Source: Atherinomorus stipes
Taxonomy: Eukaryota; Chordata; Actinopteri; Atheriniformes; Atherinidae
DNA: 64,000 nt
Assembly: GCA_023101725.1 (NCBI GenBank)
Contig: JALJCO010007139.1
Location: 101,001 to 165,000 of the forward strand
Direction: 5' to 3'
The position numbers and the translations under genes are program-made. Position 1 is the stretch's first letter. Each line of letters opens with the position of its first letter. Shown here in pieces: positions 35,758 to 48,500 of the stretch. The notes beneath the pieces were generated by a model, which had not been told where the DNA came from, made no database searches, and worked only from the letters and a program-made list of their open reading frames with translations.

Positions 35758-36233
35758 GGCTAACCAAGACCTCAGAAACTTTTAAGATCTGTGTAAATCT
35801 AATCCTGAGAACAGCAGGACAGAAAAAAGATACTAACAAAAGGAAATGCAATGAAAATATTACAAAGATCAGGAGGCAAGATCCTTACTACACGTTCATG
35901 TTTTGTTTAGAAATGGTTTATTGATCTCTATTGAGCTCTACATAAAATGGATTTTTATCTATTTATTTTTATTTCACCTTCATTTATACAGGTTCTCTCA
36001 TTGAGATCCAAGATCTCATTTGCAAGAGAGATGTTTTGATAAAAAAAAAATTAAAAAAAATTACAGACATAGCAACAAAACAAGCAAGAGGTTTGACTCA
36101 GTTAAATAGTTAAATAAGCTAATAAAATGTTTAAAAATTAAGCTGACACACTGCAACTACACCCTTGTTTTAATTTGATTTATTAAAAGAAAACCCAAAA
36201 CATCTAATTTAGAATTACCAAGTAACACTAGGC

Positions 36234-36408
36234 CAGGGGTGCCCATGTTTGGGCCTCGAGAGCTACTATCCTGCAATTTTTAAGAGCATACCCTTTTCAG
36301 CACACCCGAATGGTAGCAAGCCATTTATTTGATTCGGATGTGTTGGAGAAGGTATGCAACCAAAATGTGCAGGACAGGGCTCTCGAGGACTGGACTTGGG
36401 CATCCCCG
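36234..36408. mobile_element. palindromic hAT-type MITE, copy 2, with 8 bp target duplication
   Basis: Starts CAGGGGTGCCCATG and ends GGACTTGGGCATCCCCG, with internal arms CTCGAGAGCTACTATCCTGC and CTCTCGAGGACTGGACTTGG. It is flanked on both sides by CACTAGGC (36226-36233 and 36409-36416), a perfect 8 bp duplication, the hAT hallmark. No coding capacity. Confidence 0.88.
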
Positions 36409-37056
36409 CACTAGGCATTAACTTCTTTACAGCTTTACTTACTGGCTTGCAGATTCTATAAAGCACCAAGGCATAGTCACTAGCAGCATCTTTTCTCTTA
36501 ATCACAGAGTAAAGCTGTCATCATCAGAACTTCAATTTTAATGCAGTCTGACTCATGGGGTGTTTACATGAACAAATGTTGCTCAAATGGGGATAAAGGG
36601 GTATGATTTAGGAATAATGCAGGACCCAGATGGATGCAAGAATGACAGATGGGAATTTCTACTCCAGATGCATAGTGGTTACTTGAAAGTACACATTTTA
36701 ACAAAAATATTTGCATGGGGTCATTTAAGAATATGCCGTAATCAATTGCAAACCTTGGCAGAAATAAAAGAATATTTATGCTGAAGTTATGAGCACAAAA
36801 TAATTAATAGTACCCAGTCTAAAAAAAAACAAAGAAAGACACAGTGGTTAGAAAACAGGAGATATAAGATGAAATGTAAAAAGGACTGAAAGAGAAATTA
36901 TGGATGAACCTCTTACTTAAAAATGAAGCTTTGTGCTTTTACAAATCAAAAAATACTATTAAATGTTAAACAGAGAAGGTATTTTTATTAGCATTTGAGC
37001 AACGCAAAACTCCAACATTTCTAAGTCAGTACACCCGAACTCAAAATCAAACCAAA

Positions 37057-37100
37057 ACATAGAAAGATACTTTATTAATCCCCAAGGGGAAGAAGTGTTT
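37057..37100 (+). repeat. short dispersed fish repeat end
   Basis: AGATACTTTATTAATCCCCA followed by AGGGGAAG, a sequence frequent in teleost genomes at the ends of retroposon fragments. Too short to classify. Confidence 0.4.
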
Positions 37101-38229
37101 ATGGCACAAACCAGTTATGATGTATGATGATGACCCAAAAGAGAGCCTCAGCCTGTAGCAACACCCAAAAAAAATATTTAAATACTATACCAAAACTGAG
37201 ATGAAATGTGTCTAGAGGCAATAGCTGGTCCTGAGATAATTCAGTAGAAATCCATGAAAAACTAATGATTGCAGATGACGCAAAGGAAAAATAAGATTCC
37301 ATGGATATGAGGACTATTAAAGCCAACTGTTAGCTTAATCGCAAAAGTATTAATTGTATTATAAAAGTTTGTGTGTGTGTGTGTGAACGCAACGTCCTGA
37401 TTTTGTCAAGTGTAGTCAAGACAGTAATTTACAGAAAAGATGCTATTAGGACTTCTTGCTATATAATCATTTACATAAAAGCTCTTTTCATTGATTCTTT
37501 GTTAGAAATGGAGGACGACAAATCTGAATTAAGAAATATCACATTTTTAAAGCGGATTAAGTTACTTGCTTAATATTTTAACAAATGTTTGGTCTTTTTA
37601 CTGAGCTATTTTAGGGGTTTATAAAAGAACATAGAAATATCAGATACCTAACATGTTTCTTATGAGAACATGTGTGTGTGAGATCCAGAAGGCTTTGGTA
37701 GGCTTGGTACATTAACTGTGATTACTGTCTAAGACAGGCAATGAAAAGTTTGTTAAAACAGACTTCCATGCATGGGATTTTTTTCTCCCTCTGCCAACAT
37801 TTTAAATGGGATTAAAAAATATCCATTATTCGTTCATTACCTATGAGAGACATAGATATGCACTGTATGTTTAGCTACGTCCATATGCAAAAGGATAAAT
37901 ATTTAAAACATGGTTCTCATCAGCTCTTAAGACTTAATAATTTAGGCAGAAATGTTCAATCTGACTCACCATCTGCAACTTTGTAACTTCATGAATAATT
38001 TGTCTCAATTAAACATTCTTTGGGTTTGAGCAGAACATTGCCACATTCAACCTAAAAGTGAGATAGTTGGTAAATAAATGCCAAGATAAAAATGGCAAAA
38101 ATACAGTTATGAAAAAAAGACAACCATCTTTCTCATTACAGCTGCATTTTTTGGTTTCACATTAACATTTGCACACAGCATTTTAAACCGCTTTCATCAC
38201 CTAACATTCTTGGAGTACAATATTTTAAT

Positions 38230-38370
38230 TCTGAACTTTTTAAAAATTATTGAACCATACTGTATTTTATGTTTTAAACTGTTCTTTTATATTATCTTTT
38301 GACATGTACAGCAGCTTTGAGTTTTATGAAAAGTGCTATACACATAAAATGTAACATTATTTTCATGTAA
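38230..38370 (+). mobile_element. LINE 3' tail fragment (L2-like)
   Basis: GCAGCTTTGAGTTTTATGAA, then AAGTGCTATACACATAAAAT. This is the same tail as at 32280-32330 (CTTTGAGC...GCTCTATAAGTAAAAT), diverged. Only the 3'UTR end remains. Confidence 0.6.
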
Positions 38371-39190
38371 AGCAAAATACTGATTGTTTTCAATTTCTAT
38401 TACTGTGTCTTTTGGAAACTACTGCATCAGACCTGATTAATTCAGGAATATTGAGGTCACCAAACTCACTCTCTTTGTAAATATTTGGGCTTCATCTTAA
38501 ACTGTATTCACACTGAAATCACTTGACAAAGAATTGTTTATTGTCCAAAAGCTTGCTTATAATTTATTTTCTTGCCACACATCCACAATAATCCTGCATC
38601 CAGATTCTGAACAGATGATACTAAAAAAAAAAGAGAGAAACTACATCTTGCAATGATATTTGTAAAATGCAATTCATGAGTATTTGTGAGCTGTTCATCT
38701 ATAATCATCCTTTCTTTAATAAATTGGAATTTTTTTGACTAGCTTTAGCCTACGTGGGTAATACTGAGAATTTACACCGTTTACTCACTCATTTTTGTTT
38801 TCTGTTCCATGAGAATATCTAGCAGGACTTGGGAGCCATTAATAACTACAAATAGCAGCAAATCAATTGATTATCTCACCTTTTCTGATTTCTGCAAGTT
38901 CTTAGGGAGTCAAAGAGTGAAAACTTGACATTATATTAGTCTTTGGTGGTTAGGCTACAGTCAGTTTTTTCTGCAAATGTCTTTCTCAAGGGGACCAAAC
39001 TGGTCTTAAAAAATACTTAACATCCAATAACTCAAATTACATTTCACTGACAAAAATCAGCAACTTTTCACCCTTAAAGATGAACTTCCAGTTATCATAC
39101 AGTATCATGTAAACCAGTGCCACCGCAAGGAGATGGAGATGGCTGAAGAAGTGTGAACATTGCAAGAAATACCGAGACAAGGGATTGTGT

Positions 39191-39196
39191 TTTATT
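39191..39196 (-). terminator. ppp1r13b: candidate poly(A) signal of ppp1r13b
   Basis: TTTATT on the plus strand, AATAAA on the minus strand, 302 bp after the stop codon. No strong GU-rich element is evident just downstream, so the true 3'UTR may be longer. Confidence 0.35.
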
Positions 39197-39497
39197 CTTC
39201 AATTCGACATCTGTCGGGACAGTGACAGAGCATTAAGTTGAAAAGTGGGGGGAGGGTGGGGAAGGACAGTAAGGATGGAGTTGTTTGAGACTTTGGAGTG
39301 CTTGTGTTTGTGTGTGTGCAGATGTAAGTATGTGTCAGTTTAGTGCCCTCTGCTTCAGAGAGAATGATGTGACAGCAAAAGGGCGGGGAAGGTTATGGCC
39401 ACAGGGAGAAGATGGAGCACCAGGCTCCTTTTGTTGTTCTTTGCTCTTGGTTGTGTCACTAGTCCAGCTGTTAACTGCAGGTCATTGGAGTGAGACA
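39197..39497 (-). other. ppp1r13b: ppp1r13b 3'UTR (minimum)
   Basis: Sequence between the TAG stop and the first AATAAA on the minus strand. It is more balanced in base composition than the intergenic DNA beyond it. The extent is inferred from the signal only. Confidence 0.4.
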
Positions 39498-39539
39498 CTA
39501 CGCCAGGGAGCGCTGACGAGGTTTGATTCTAGGATAGAG
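39498..39539 (-). CDS. ppp1r13b: ppp1r13b coding exon 17 (terminal)
   Basis: 42 nt after acceptor [24 protein letters not shown] then TAG. This is the invariant ASPP C-terminus. It is too short to stand out as an ORF and was found by looking for the expected residues after NLLG. Phase 0. Confidence 0.95.
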   Translation of the reverse strand, partial: LYPRIKPRQRSLA

Positions 39540-42500
39540 CTGCAATAGAAAACAGACAGAGAAGGCATGTTTGATTAATTCAATTTGCTCATGTTTGCCA
39601 TGTAGTTTGAGAAAAAAAAAAAGAAGAGACATTTCAGCATTTGCTATTCATTCACTGGGCTGCACGGTGGTGTGGTGGGTAGTACTGTGGCTACAAAGCA
39701 AGAAGGTCACTGGTTTGAACCCCAGCTGGGGAGAGGTTTGACCAGTGACCTTTCTTTGTGGAGTTTGCATGTTCTCCCTGTGTATGCGTGGGTTCTCTCA
39801 GGCTTCCTCCCACAATCTTAAAACATGTATATTAGGTAAACAAGTCCCCCTAAAAGTGGGACTGCCTGAAAAAATAAAGGAAAGAAAATTTTTTTAAAAA
39901 AAAAAATTATTTATTTATTATTTAAAAAATTATAATAAATAAAAAAATAATATTTTTAATAAAAATTTTCTAAATCCGAGTCCTGCCTTCTTGTGCTTTT
40001 CTTCAATAGTAGTGTCATGCTTGGTCTGCACCCTTGAAGCCCTGCTTAGTTTAGGATGCAGCAGATGGTACGGACTGAAACCGCCAATCCACATCGGTCC
40101 AGGTCAGCTTGAGGCTTTAACTCTTCTTGCATTGTGTTGACTGAATAATCAACGACGACCTTCGCATAATTCTTCTTTCCCTCACACCCTTGAAGAACCA
40201 TAAATGTTTCACGGTTGTGAAACATTTTTGATCCAACTTTTAAAACTGAGATTTTAAGATCTTTGGTTATTGTCTTGTGGCTTCTGAGACACAACTCTTC
40301 AAATCAGTAAAACTACCAATCAACAATGCCTTTACTTCCAATTATCAGTCAGCTGTGTGTCGTTTTAGCAAACTAACCAATTAATACACTTAAAAGTTTC
40401 TGCAAAAATGTCATCAGATGAAATAAACCAGACCACTGGAACAGAAAAAAACCAAAAACAAAACATATGTTGACTCACTAAATTAAAACACACGTTTTAA
40501 TGTCCTTACCCCAAGCAGGTTGCGGGGCACATAGCCCTCATTGTCCTCAAGTCGTGCCCACCACCAATCTGTTTCACTGTCGTCCTGCCGCCGCAAAATG
40601 GTGATGGCGTCACCCTCCCTAAAAGACAGCTCATCTGGATTCTGGGCTTCATGGTCCCAGAGAGCATACACTGTCCCCTTGTTCATTACACCCAACTTCT
40701 CCTGAACACCTGCACAAAAGAGTGAAAACAGCCATTCAAAAAAAAATAAAAATAAAATAAATCTAAATGGATCAAATGTGCCTTTTTTGTAAATCATTTA
40801 ATAAAACCAAGGCTTTTTCCATGTAACTAAAAACTACCTCAATCAGAGGGACTCATTCGTGCTTCTCACCATATAGAAACTGGGAACACTGGATATAGCC
40901 CTCTTCCATCTCCTCACATTTATCTGCTGCCGTCTCCACATCACTGATCGTGCTGGCAAAGATAGCGGCTCCTGATTCAACCAACAACTTGCAGAGATGA
41001 ACACTGTTGCAGGAAGCAGCGCAGTGAAGAGGAGTCCTGCTCGGGCAGACACAATCAGGAAAAGAAACACGTGCAGTAAATGGAAAAAGATACGACACAA
41101 GACATCATTCAGTGCTCATGTGTCAGATAACTTAAGACTCACCATCCGTCACTGTCTGCAGCATTGACGTTCACACCAAAATCCAGCAGGAACTTGACTA
41201 TGTGATGGTGCCCTGCACACACTGCGTTGTGCAGTGGTGTAATGCCTTCATCATTAGGAGTGCTGGGGTTTTCCACCTGGTAAAATGAAGAACAACGATG
41301 AAAAGATGAATAATGGTGCTTCATGCAAGTATAAATTGCACCTAGACATATACAGCAATAGCATACCTCATAGATGATCCTCTGAACCAGATCAAACTCT
41401 CCCTCCAACGAAGCATCAAGCAGCAGGGCCAAAGGATTAAACTTTACTCTGAAGCCATGACCAGTACGCTCTGAGTTGGGTTTTTTAAGGTTTGTGCGCT
41501 TCTCCTTTAACGAAGTAAGAAAGCATTAGTTAAGCCCTAATTTATTGAATGCAACAAAAATCTGTTTGCATTAATCTCTCACCAGTTGTTGCGAGACCAC
41601 CATGCCACTCTCCTCCGGAGTACTGACCTCCAGCACAGGGCTGGGCAAAGACACCTCAGAGCCTCCAAGGTTGTTATTGTTGTCGTCATCGTCGTCTTCT
41701 GGTCCCTCTGCCTGGGCGGGATCTGCAAGTCCTTCTGGTTGTGAGGGCCCTGGCTCGTTGTCATTGGCATCAGTTGTGGCAGGTGGAGCCTCAGAGCCCA
41801 GTTCCTCTTCCCCTGCTGATGGTGGTAGCGCCATCTCAGAGAGGAGGTTGCCGTTGTCTGTATCAGCCAGAGAATCACCTCCCAAATACCCAGGAGGGTT
41901 GGCTGGTTGATAAAATGGTGTTCCATTACCTGCACCATTACCCCCTGCTGATCCACCAACACCATTCCCCTCTATACCTCCTGCCAGAGTGTTGAATCTC
42001 TGGTACAGCAGTTTCTGGATGTTGGGTCCACTGGGACCCTCTGGTTCTGTGATAGAACTGCGCTTCTTGAGCGGCCTTGGAGCGTTGGCCAGCTTTTTAC
42101 GGAGCACTTCGAGGTCTGCATCACTTTGGTAGCGCAGTGGAGAATGTACCATAGGCGTTAGTTTTGTTGGGCTGAGAGGACGTGGGATGTTCTCCACACT
42201 GGGGGGAGGCGCTGATGGCTCCAGGTGCTGGAAGCTCTCATGATCATCAAATTCTCCATCTACAGCATCCTCAATGCCAGCCTGGCCTAGAAGCAATGGG
42301 AAGGCCCCTCCTGCCTGACTGAAAGGCAGAGGCGAGGGAGGTGTTGAGCTGGAGGGGAGAACAGGCTTCCCGTACACTGGAAACAAACAGACACCAGGTA
42401 TTAAAGTTCAATTTACGAGTCAGTGATGCTTAAGATTAATCACACAATCACTCAAAGCTCTTACCTGCTTTAACAGCAGGCTTGGGTGGCTGGCTTTTCG

Positions 42501-45500
42501 GTGCTGCCTGCTGGAGGTACATGTGATAAATGGAGCTGGAGTTTACGGTAGGTGGGCCCTTACGGGGCGACTGAGGACGCGATCCTCTGTCTGGGATGAA
42601 GGGACGCACTGCCACAGCTGGCGGAGGATCCAAACGCTCGCTCATCCCAGAGGGGAAAAGCGGTGCATTCGGCTGAAAGGTGGGGCTTGGTGGCACTGAG
42701 ATGCGCTGCTGTATCTGCTGGGAGGACGAGCCTGTGGAGGGGGGGATGCGAGGCCACGCGGGAGCAGGTGGATTTGGGAGCGGGCGAGGGGGAGGTGCAT
42801 CTTTGCGGCGCTCCAAGGAGCTGGCTGTGTTTGAGGAGGTGAGGTGGGATCCATACGGTGGTGGCTGTGGCTTGGTTAATGCTGGGGAGGTCCCAGCAGT
42901 TTTGGAGTCTAGCACCTGTGGAAAAAAAGCACCAGGAAATCAGAGATTTTAATTTAAAAATTAATAATGCCCTAAAATCATAAAATTATATCAAAATCCA
43001 GAATTTATGCAGCAATGCGTAACAGGAAGGAAAACTTACTTTTTCTGCACTTGGAGTGACAGGGGAGCCTGAGGGAGGGCTCTTGCCCTGGGTGTCAGTT
43101 CCTGAGTCTCTTCTCTCAGGAGGTTTTAGAGTTGCACTGGTCTTGCCTGCAGTGGGCCAACCAGTATCATTAGCTGGGGCACAAAAACAACACAGTAAGA
43201 GTGTTGTAAAATATAAAAGAAAAAAGGCCAAAAGATAAAATTCCATGACCGTCCTGATGTTCTTTTAACAACTCGGCACAGTGACAACACATGTCACCAT
43301 GCAGAGTGTTTTCTTGTTTTCCAAATTATTCCAATATTGCCAATATTTCACACAATGTGTTTACTCAAAAGGTGTTTAAACTCAATATGTAATTTTCAAA
43401 GGAGGGTTCAGGATTTTGAGAAGGCTATCCTATTAACCAGACACAACAATGCAGCATTTACACGACTGCTTTTGTATTTACATGAAAATGTCCATTATCG
43501 TGCTCTTGTGGTGGACAAACCACACTCCCCAGTCATGTTTTCTGGGTAGATGCTTTATCTAGTCATTTTCATATTATGAAGATCCATCTTGTCAGCCAGC
43601 CTTAAAAACAAACCCAAAGTTCAAGGAGGCGGGACTGATCAATAGGACAAAAATCCTGAGCCTTCACTACAATGATGGCAATGGACATTAGCATTTTAGT
43701 TTCTCATTATTATTAAATTCTGTCATGATTTAGAAACCGTTAGTAACAACTGTACGTTGAGAAAGAGATTCAGGTAGATTCTGGGATATCAATGGTTTTG
43801 TGTCTGTGGACAGGATGGATAAAGGAAAGGATGGAAACAGACAACAGAACAACAAAAGTAGATGCTATGCACTTTGAAAAGAATCAAAGTCTAACGAAAG
43901 ATGATCTTTCATACGGCTGTCATGCTGGTGACCAATAAGACACCAACAGGAACCATTTTTTATATTCCTGACTTGACAGAACAGGTAAAGGCCCGATGAA
44001 ACAATACTTGTTAAGAACTTCTGAAACCATGGCAGTGGGCCAGCATGTGCTATATCAGGATCCTGGAAATTGCACAGGAGATGATTTACTATGAAGAGAA
44101 TTCAATGATGCAGTAACATGTACAAGTTAAATTCCTTGTGCATGGTGAAAGCTTTCTCTCAGCTTATTTGTAATGAGGATGTTATATGAAGTTAGGGTTA
44201 CAACAGGAAGTCTGGGAATGTTATGAAATTAAAAATAAAGTGACACAACTATGGCCTGCTTTGCATGTGTAAATTCATGAGGCACTCAACTGTTCAAACC
44301 TTGTATAAAAATGTACAAATATGCACAGGATCAGCAGTGCTTTCCCAGTTGCAAGTACAGTCAAATGTGCAACATTTCTGCACATGGAAGCAAAATGTTT
44401 CAACATGACACCCCACTACTTTGAAGTCATTAGCCAATCCACATAACAAAAGGAAACACTCCAAATAGAATGACCACACATACTCTCTCAACACTGCACA
44501 GGCAGCGGGGCTTAATGATGGCATCTGTCAGCAATAGTTGGATTCAGTCAGATTCCACAGCTGTGCTTGTAAGCTTCATATTGTCTGAGACCGCTGAAGC
44601 AAATCATCACTGTCCCATCAATTTTGTGGGGTATAAATACAGCAGCTGATAGTTTAACTAGGGAGAGCTCAGTCTTAGGATTCTATTATCTGATGAATTG
44701 AGGAAATTAGCAATTTATTGGGGTGAAATTAAGATTATATATCTGATTAATGACCATTATTTGATATGGTTAGAACTTGGGGGTAAAAACTTCAGTGCAT
44801 GCTGAGGATCCTGTGCTACAATCGAGAGACACGGTTCATCAAGTGCCACTGATTTGCTCATGCAGCACTTGTGCACTCACGGGACGTGCCGTCAGAGCCA
44901 GTGGAGGCTCCAGGGCCCGGGTGTGATTCTGGGAGGGACGGGGGTACCGGGTCCACAACGATGTCTAAATCAGACACTTTCCAAGGGCCTGGAGGCTTTC
45001 GCACACCGTCTGCCCCGAAGAAGAGTTGCCCCCAACCCCACCCCCATTCAAACAGAGACGTTACAGAGAGAGAACAGCACAGACACATGAAGAGACCAAG
45101 AGAGACAAGGGAGGGAAAAACAGTTTACATAACACAAAGGAAGAGAGTGAGGTTATAGAGGAAGGAAAAGAAATCACAGAAATTAGATCCAGGTTGAGAA
45201 CTAATCAAGAGCTCAGGTAGGAAAGAAACAGTTTGGACTTAGGAGGAAACATCCAGCTGTTCATCCTGAATGTGTCCACTATGTAGTGGTGAGGCTGGTT
45301 TTATGGTCTGTCTGAACTGGATTTTTGATGCTCAGGTGGTAAAGGGCACTCATTCGCCTGTGTCACACATCTTTATAAGACCAGTTATTTGACATCCCCA
45401 TCCACTTCATGCCTGGATTAATCAGCTGTGCAAGTGGATTTTGGGACAGAATTTTAGTTCTGACAGACCATAACCCAAATCACAAACTTCTGCCTATGGC

Positions 45501-48500
45501 AATACAAGTCTTAAAGCTGAAGTTTCACATGGTCTTGCACTATAGGTGACAAACACACTAGAGGCTTCAACAAACCTGATTTAGGACGACCTTGGTTGGC
45601 TTGGTTATTAACACCTAGTGTTTGAGGCTTCAATGGATCAGGTGGCATGGTGTAGCCCCCATCTTGTCGATTGGGTACAGGAACTTGGATATACGGCCCA
45701 ACAGCAGCAACACGACCCATAGTACCAGGAGCTGGCTGGGGAGAGGGAGGACCATTGGCTCTATTTAGCTATAAAAAAGAAACAGATTAAATGTTAAAAG
45801 TGAAGAGAGAGAGAAAAAGAAAAAAAAAGAGAACTGCCTAGTGATATTAATACCACAAGGGAACCTCCAAAATTTCTGATCTGGAACCGTGCTGTCTAAA
45901 CTGATTAAATTTTTAAAAATATATATATTTTAAAAAAAAAAAAAAAGGAGAAGATGTGTCAAGTCGTCCTAGTCTTACAGGAAGGTTCTCTTTTTGACGT
46001 GCCTCAGCTTTTTTCTTGTAGAGGCGTTCCCGCAGCTCGCTGATGCGCTTATCCATGAGTGTCACTTCCATGTTGCGCTTGTTCAGTAACTCCTTCTGCT
46101 GCTGCAGCTTGCTGTTTTGCTCCTGGTTCAATTTGTTCCGTATCTGAGGTGGATGAATGCATTTGTAAACAAAGATAAAATATATACAGTCATCAATATA
46201 TAGTGGAATCAGTAAGAATATGCCATGCATTACCTGGAGTTCTTGGTACAGTTTACGGAGCTCGAGCGCTGCAGCACCGGTTACTTGTCCACCCAGGCCA
46301 GTCTGTATGCCATTGAGCTTTCCTCTCCGCAGGTCTTCCAGCTGCAGGCTTAGTTGCTCCACCCTCAGAACTGCCGCCTGCAACTCGGCCTGCTTTTCTT
46401 GGAACAAGCTGCTAACCTGCTCGATTTCTGCCGCTGTATGTGACAACAAAGATGAATCCCAAGAGAGATTACCTACTCAGTAAAAAGCATTAAACAATAT
46501 CACGTGCACCAACAACTGTGCACATGACACAGAATTCATGGAATTCATAGAAATAAAAACAAATTAAAAGGCTATCAAATGAAATTTAAAAAAAAAATAC
46601 TTAAATCCCAAAAGGAAAATTCAATATTGTAGTAGGTTTTTTTCCCCCCTCAACAATAAAAAGTACAATAATTAACTAAAAAAAAGTTTTTAGAAAAGTG
46701 CATGCTGATACAGAAGATATTCTTGTAATATGATGTGCAATAAGCCCAGCTGTGATACTCAAATATGTCGACATATGTATAAACATAGTGAATCAATGCT
46801 CACATCTAATTCAAACTAATAATTTACATATAAAAGTCTACAAATATTGGTAATTATAAGTACACATACACAGGTTGCCATTGATGACCTTGCTGTAGTC
46901 CACCTGGCCTCTCATTGCACGAATCTTCTTGAGCTTTGCTTCTTGGTTCTCCACACGTTCCTTCAGCCTCTGCAGCTTTTCGCTCTCTGACACAGTTTGC
47001 TGCTGACGTCGCTCCTGCTGTTTCAGGTAACGCAATCGTTGCTCCTTTACAGGGTGACAGAGACTGGTATTAAAACAAGCATGCCCACTCAGGATTAAAC
47101 TTCTGAGATGCTCTTATGACAAGTTTAATTAAATTGTATCTGTTCAGCACATTTTTGTATGAATAAAAAATGACACCTGCATGATGATAAAGCATCAAGG
47201 CGCCACCCCAAAGCCCCCAAAAATATTACCAAAACAGACATACCTCAAACTAGGCTAAATCAGTCTACTGTGTGTGTTAAATGATTAACTGTGCTGTGTC
47301 AAGACGGTCTGAAGGCTGACGAAAGGGTCAAATGACTTCATCTCTACCCAACTGGGAATTGCTCTAGTTAGGGTCCTAAAATAGGAAATGACAGGCCCAA
47401 GTTTCCAAATGCCTGCAGGGCTTTAAGAGGGCCTATTTTTCAGACACCCCAACAAAGACAGTAAAAGGTCTTTATCTGCAGGTCTACAATGGCCTCATCT
47501 TGCATGAATAATCAGCAAACCACAAGCACAGAGGACTGAAACTAAGAGTGACAAGATAGACCCAGTTGCATGGGGGTCTTTCACTATAAAAAGGGAAAGC
47601 AATGTCAGACTAATACTACCACAGAAATTGAATACGTTAAAAACAACAAATATACAATACGAATAACTGAGAAAAAGGGGGTTTAAAAAAAAAGGACCGA
47701 CATTCATATAAGAAAATAAAAAAAAAAAAAAATCACAGCAGGAACTCTGCTTTGTTAGCGAAATGTAAAACCATGAAGAGCACTATGCACTCGATGCATG
47801 TATTCTTACAATTACTGAAGGATAATTTCTGACAGAGCAGACAATCTCTGCACCAACACTCACGCTGCATCCCATTTCATTTGTTACATAATGGGGCTGT
47901 CGCAGTTTCAGGTCAGGACAGACCATTTGGATGAGACTAATGCATCAGTAGTCCACTTGACTTCCAGCAGAGTTGTCAAAGGCTGTGTCCTAAAAATGAT
48001 CTCAACTAATGGCCAGTCTGCCGTTTCCCGAAGTAACTTTTCCTACTTGTCAGCATGACTGGCAGAAGAAAAATCAACCAAGCAATCTTTTTTTGTTGTT
48101 TTTTTTTTCCCCCTTAAATTGTACACAAAAAAAAAAAAAAAAAAAAATTATAGTTTGTCACTTTAAAATCAGTTTAAGCTTGAAAACAAAAAGTCTTATC
48201 AAAATTTTTTTCCCCATCTTATTAGGTATACTTAAAAATGAATAACTGAGAAAGACGGGGTGAAAATAAATGAACATGGGAAAACTTACTGTGTGCTTAA
48301 TCATTTCAACAAACTTTAATTTGAAGAGACTTCTCAATCTATACGTTTTAATTTAGACTACATGAAGAGTGTACACTCCAAGACAAATTTCCTTCCATGG
48401 ACAAAAAGTAATTTTTTATTCAAAACAAACAATAACAGCCTAATCTTTAATGCGTCAAACATGCGTCTGCCTACTTTTCCTCAGAGGACTTAAGCTGCCA

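Larger units (their letters stand above)
30333..39190. other. intergenic region between ppp1r13b and daam1
   Basis: About 8.9 kb with no recognisable coding gene on either strand. It holds a Harbinger-like element, L2-type LINE 3' ends, a V-SINE, a TTAA-flanked MITE, two hAT MITEs, tRNA-like repeats, an A-run (35699-35756) and otherwise AT-rich sequence. ppp1r13b transcription would run into it from the right, and the putative daam1 promoter is at its left end. Confidence 0.6.

Noticed and set aside
41602..41995. Plus-strand frames (102 and 84 codons) opposite ppp1r13b exon 12
   Set aside because: They are shadows of a long GC-rich coding exon on the minus strand. The minus frame has clear ASPP1 similarity; the plus frames have none.
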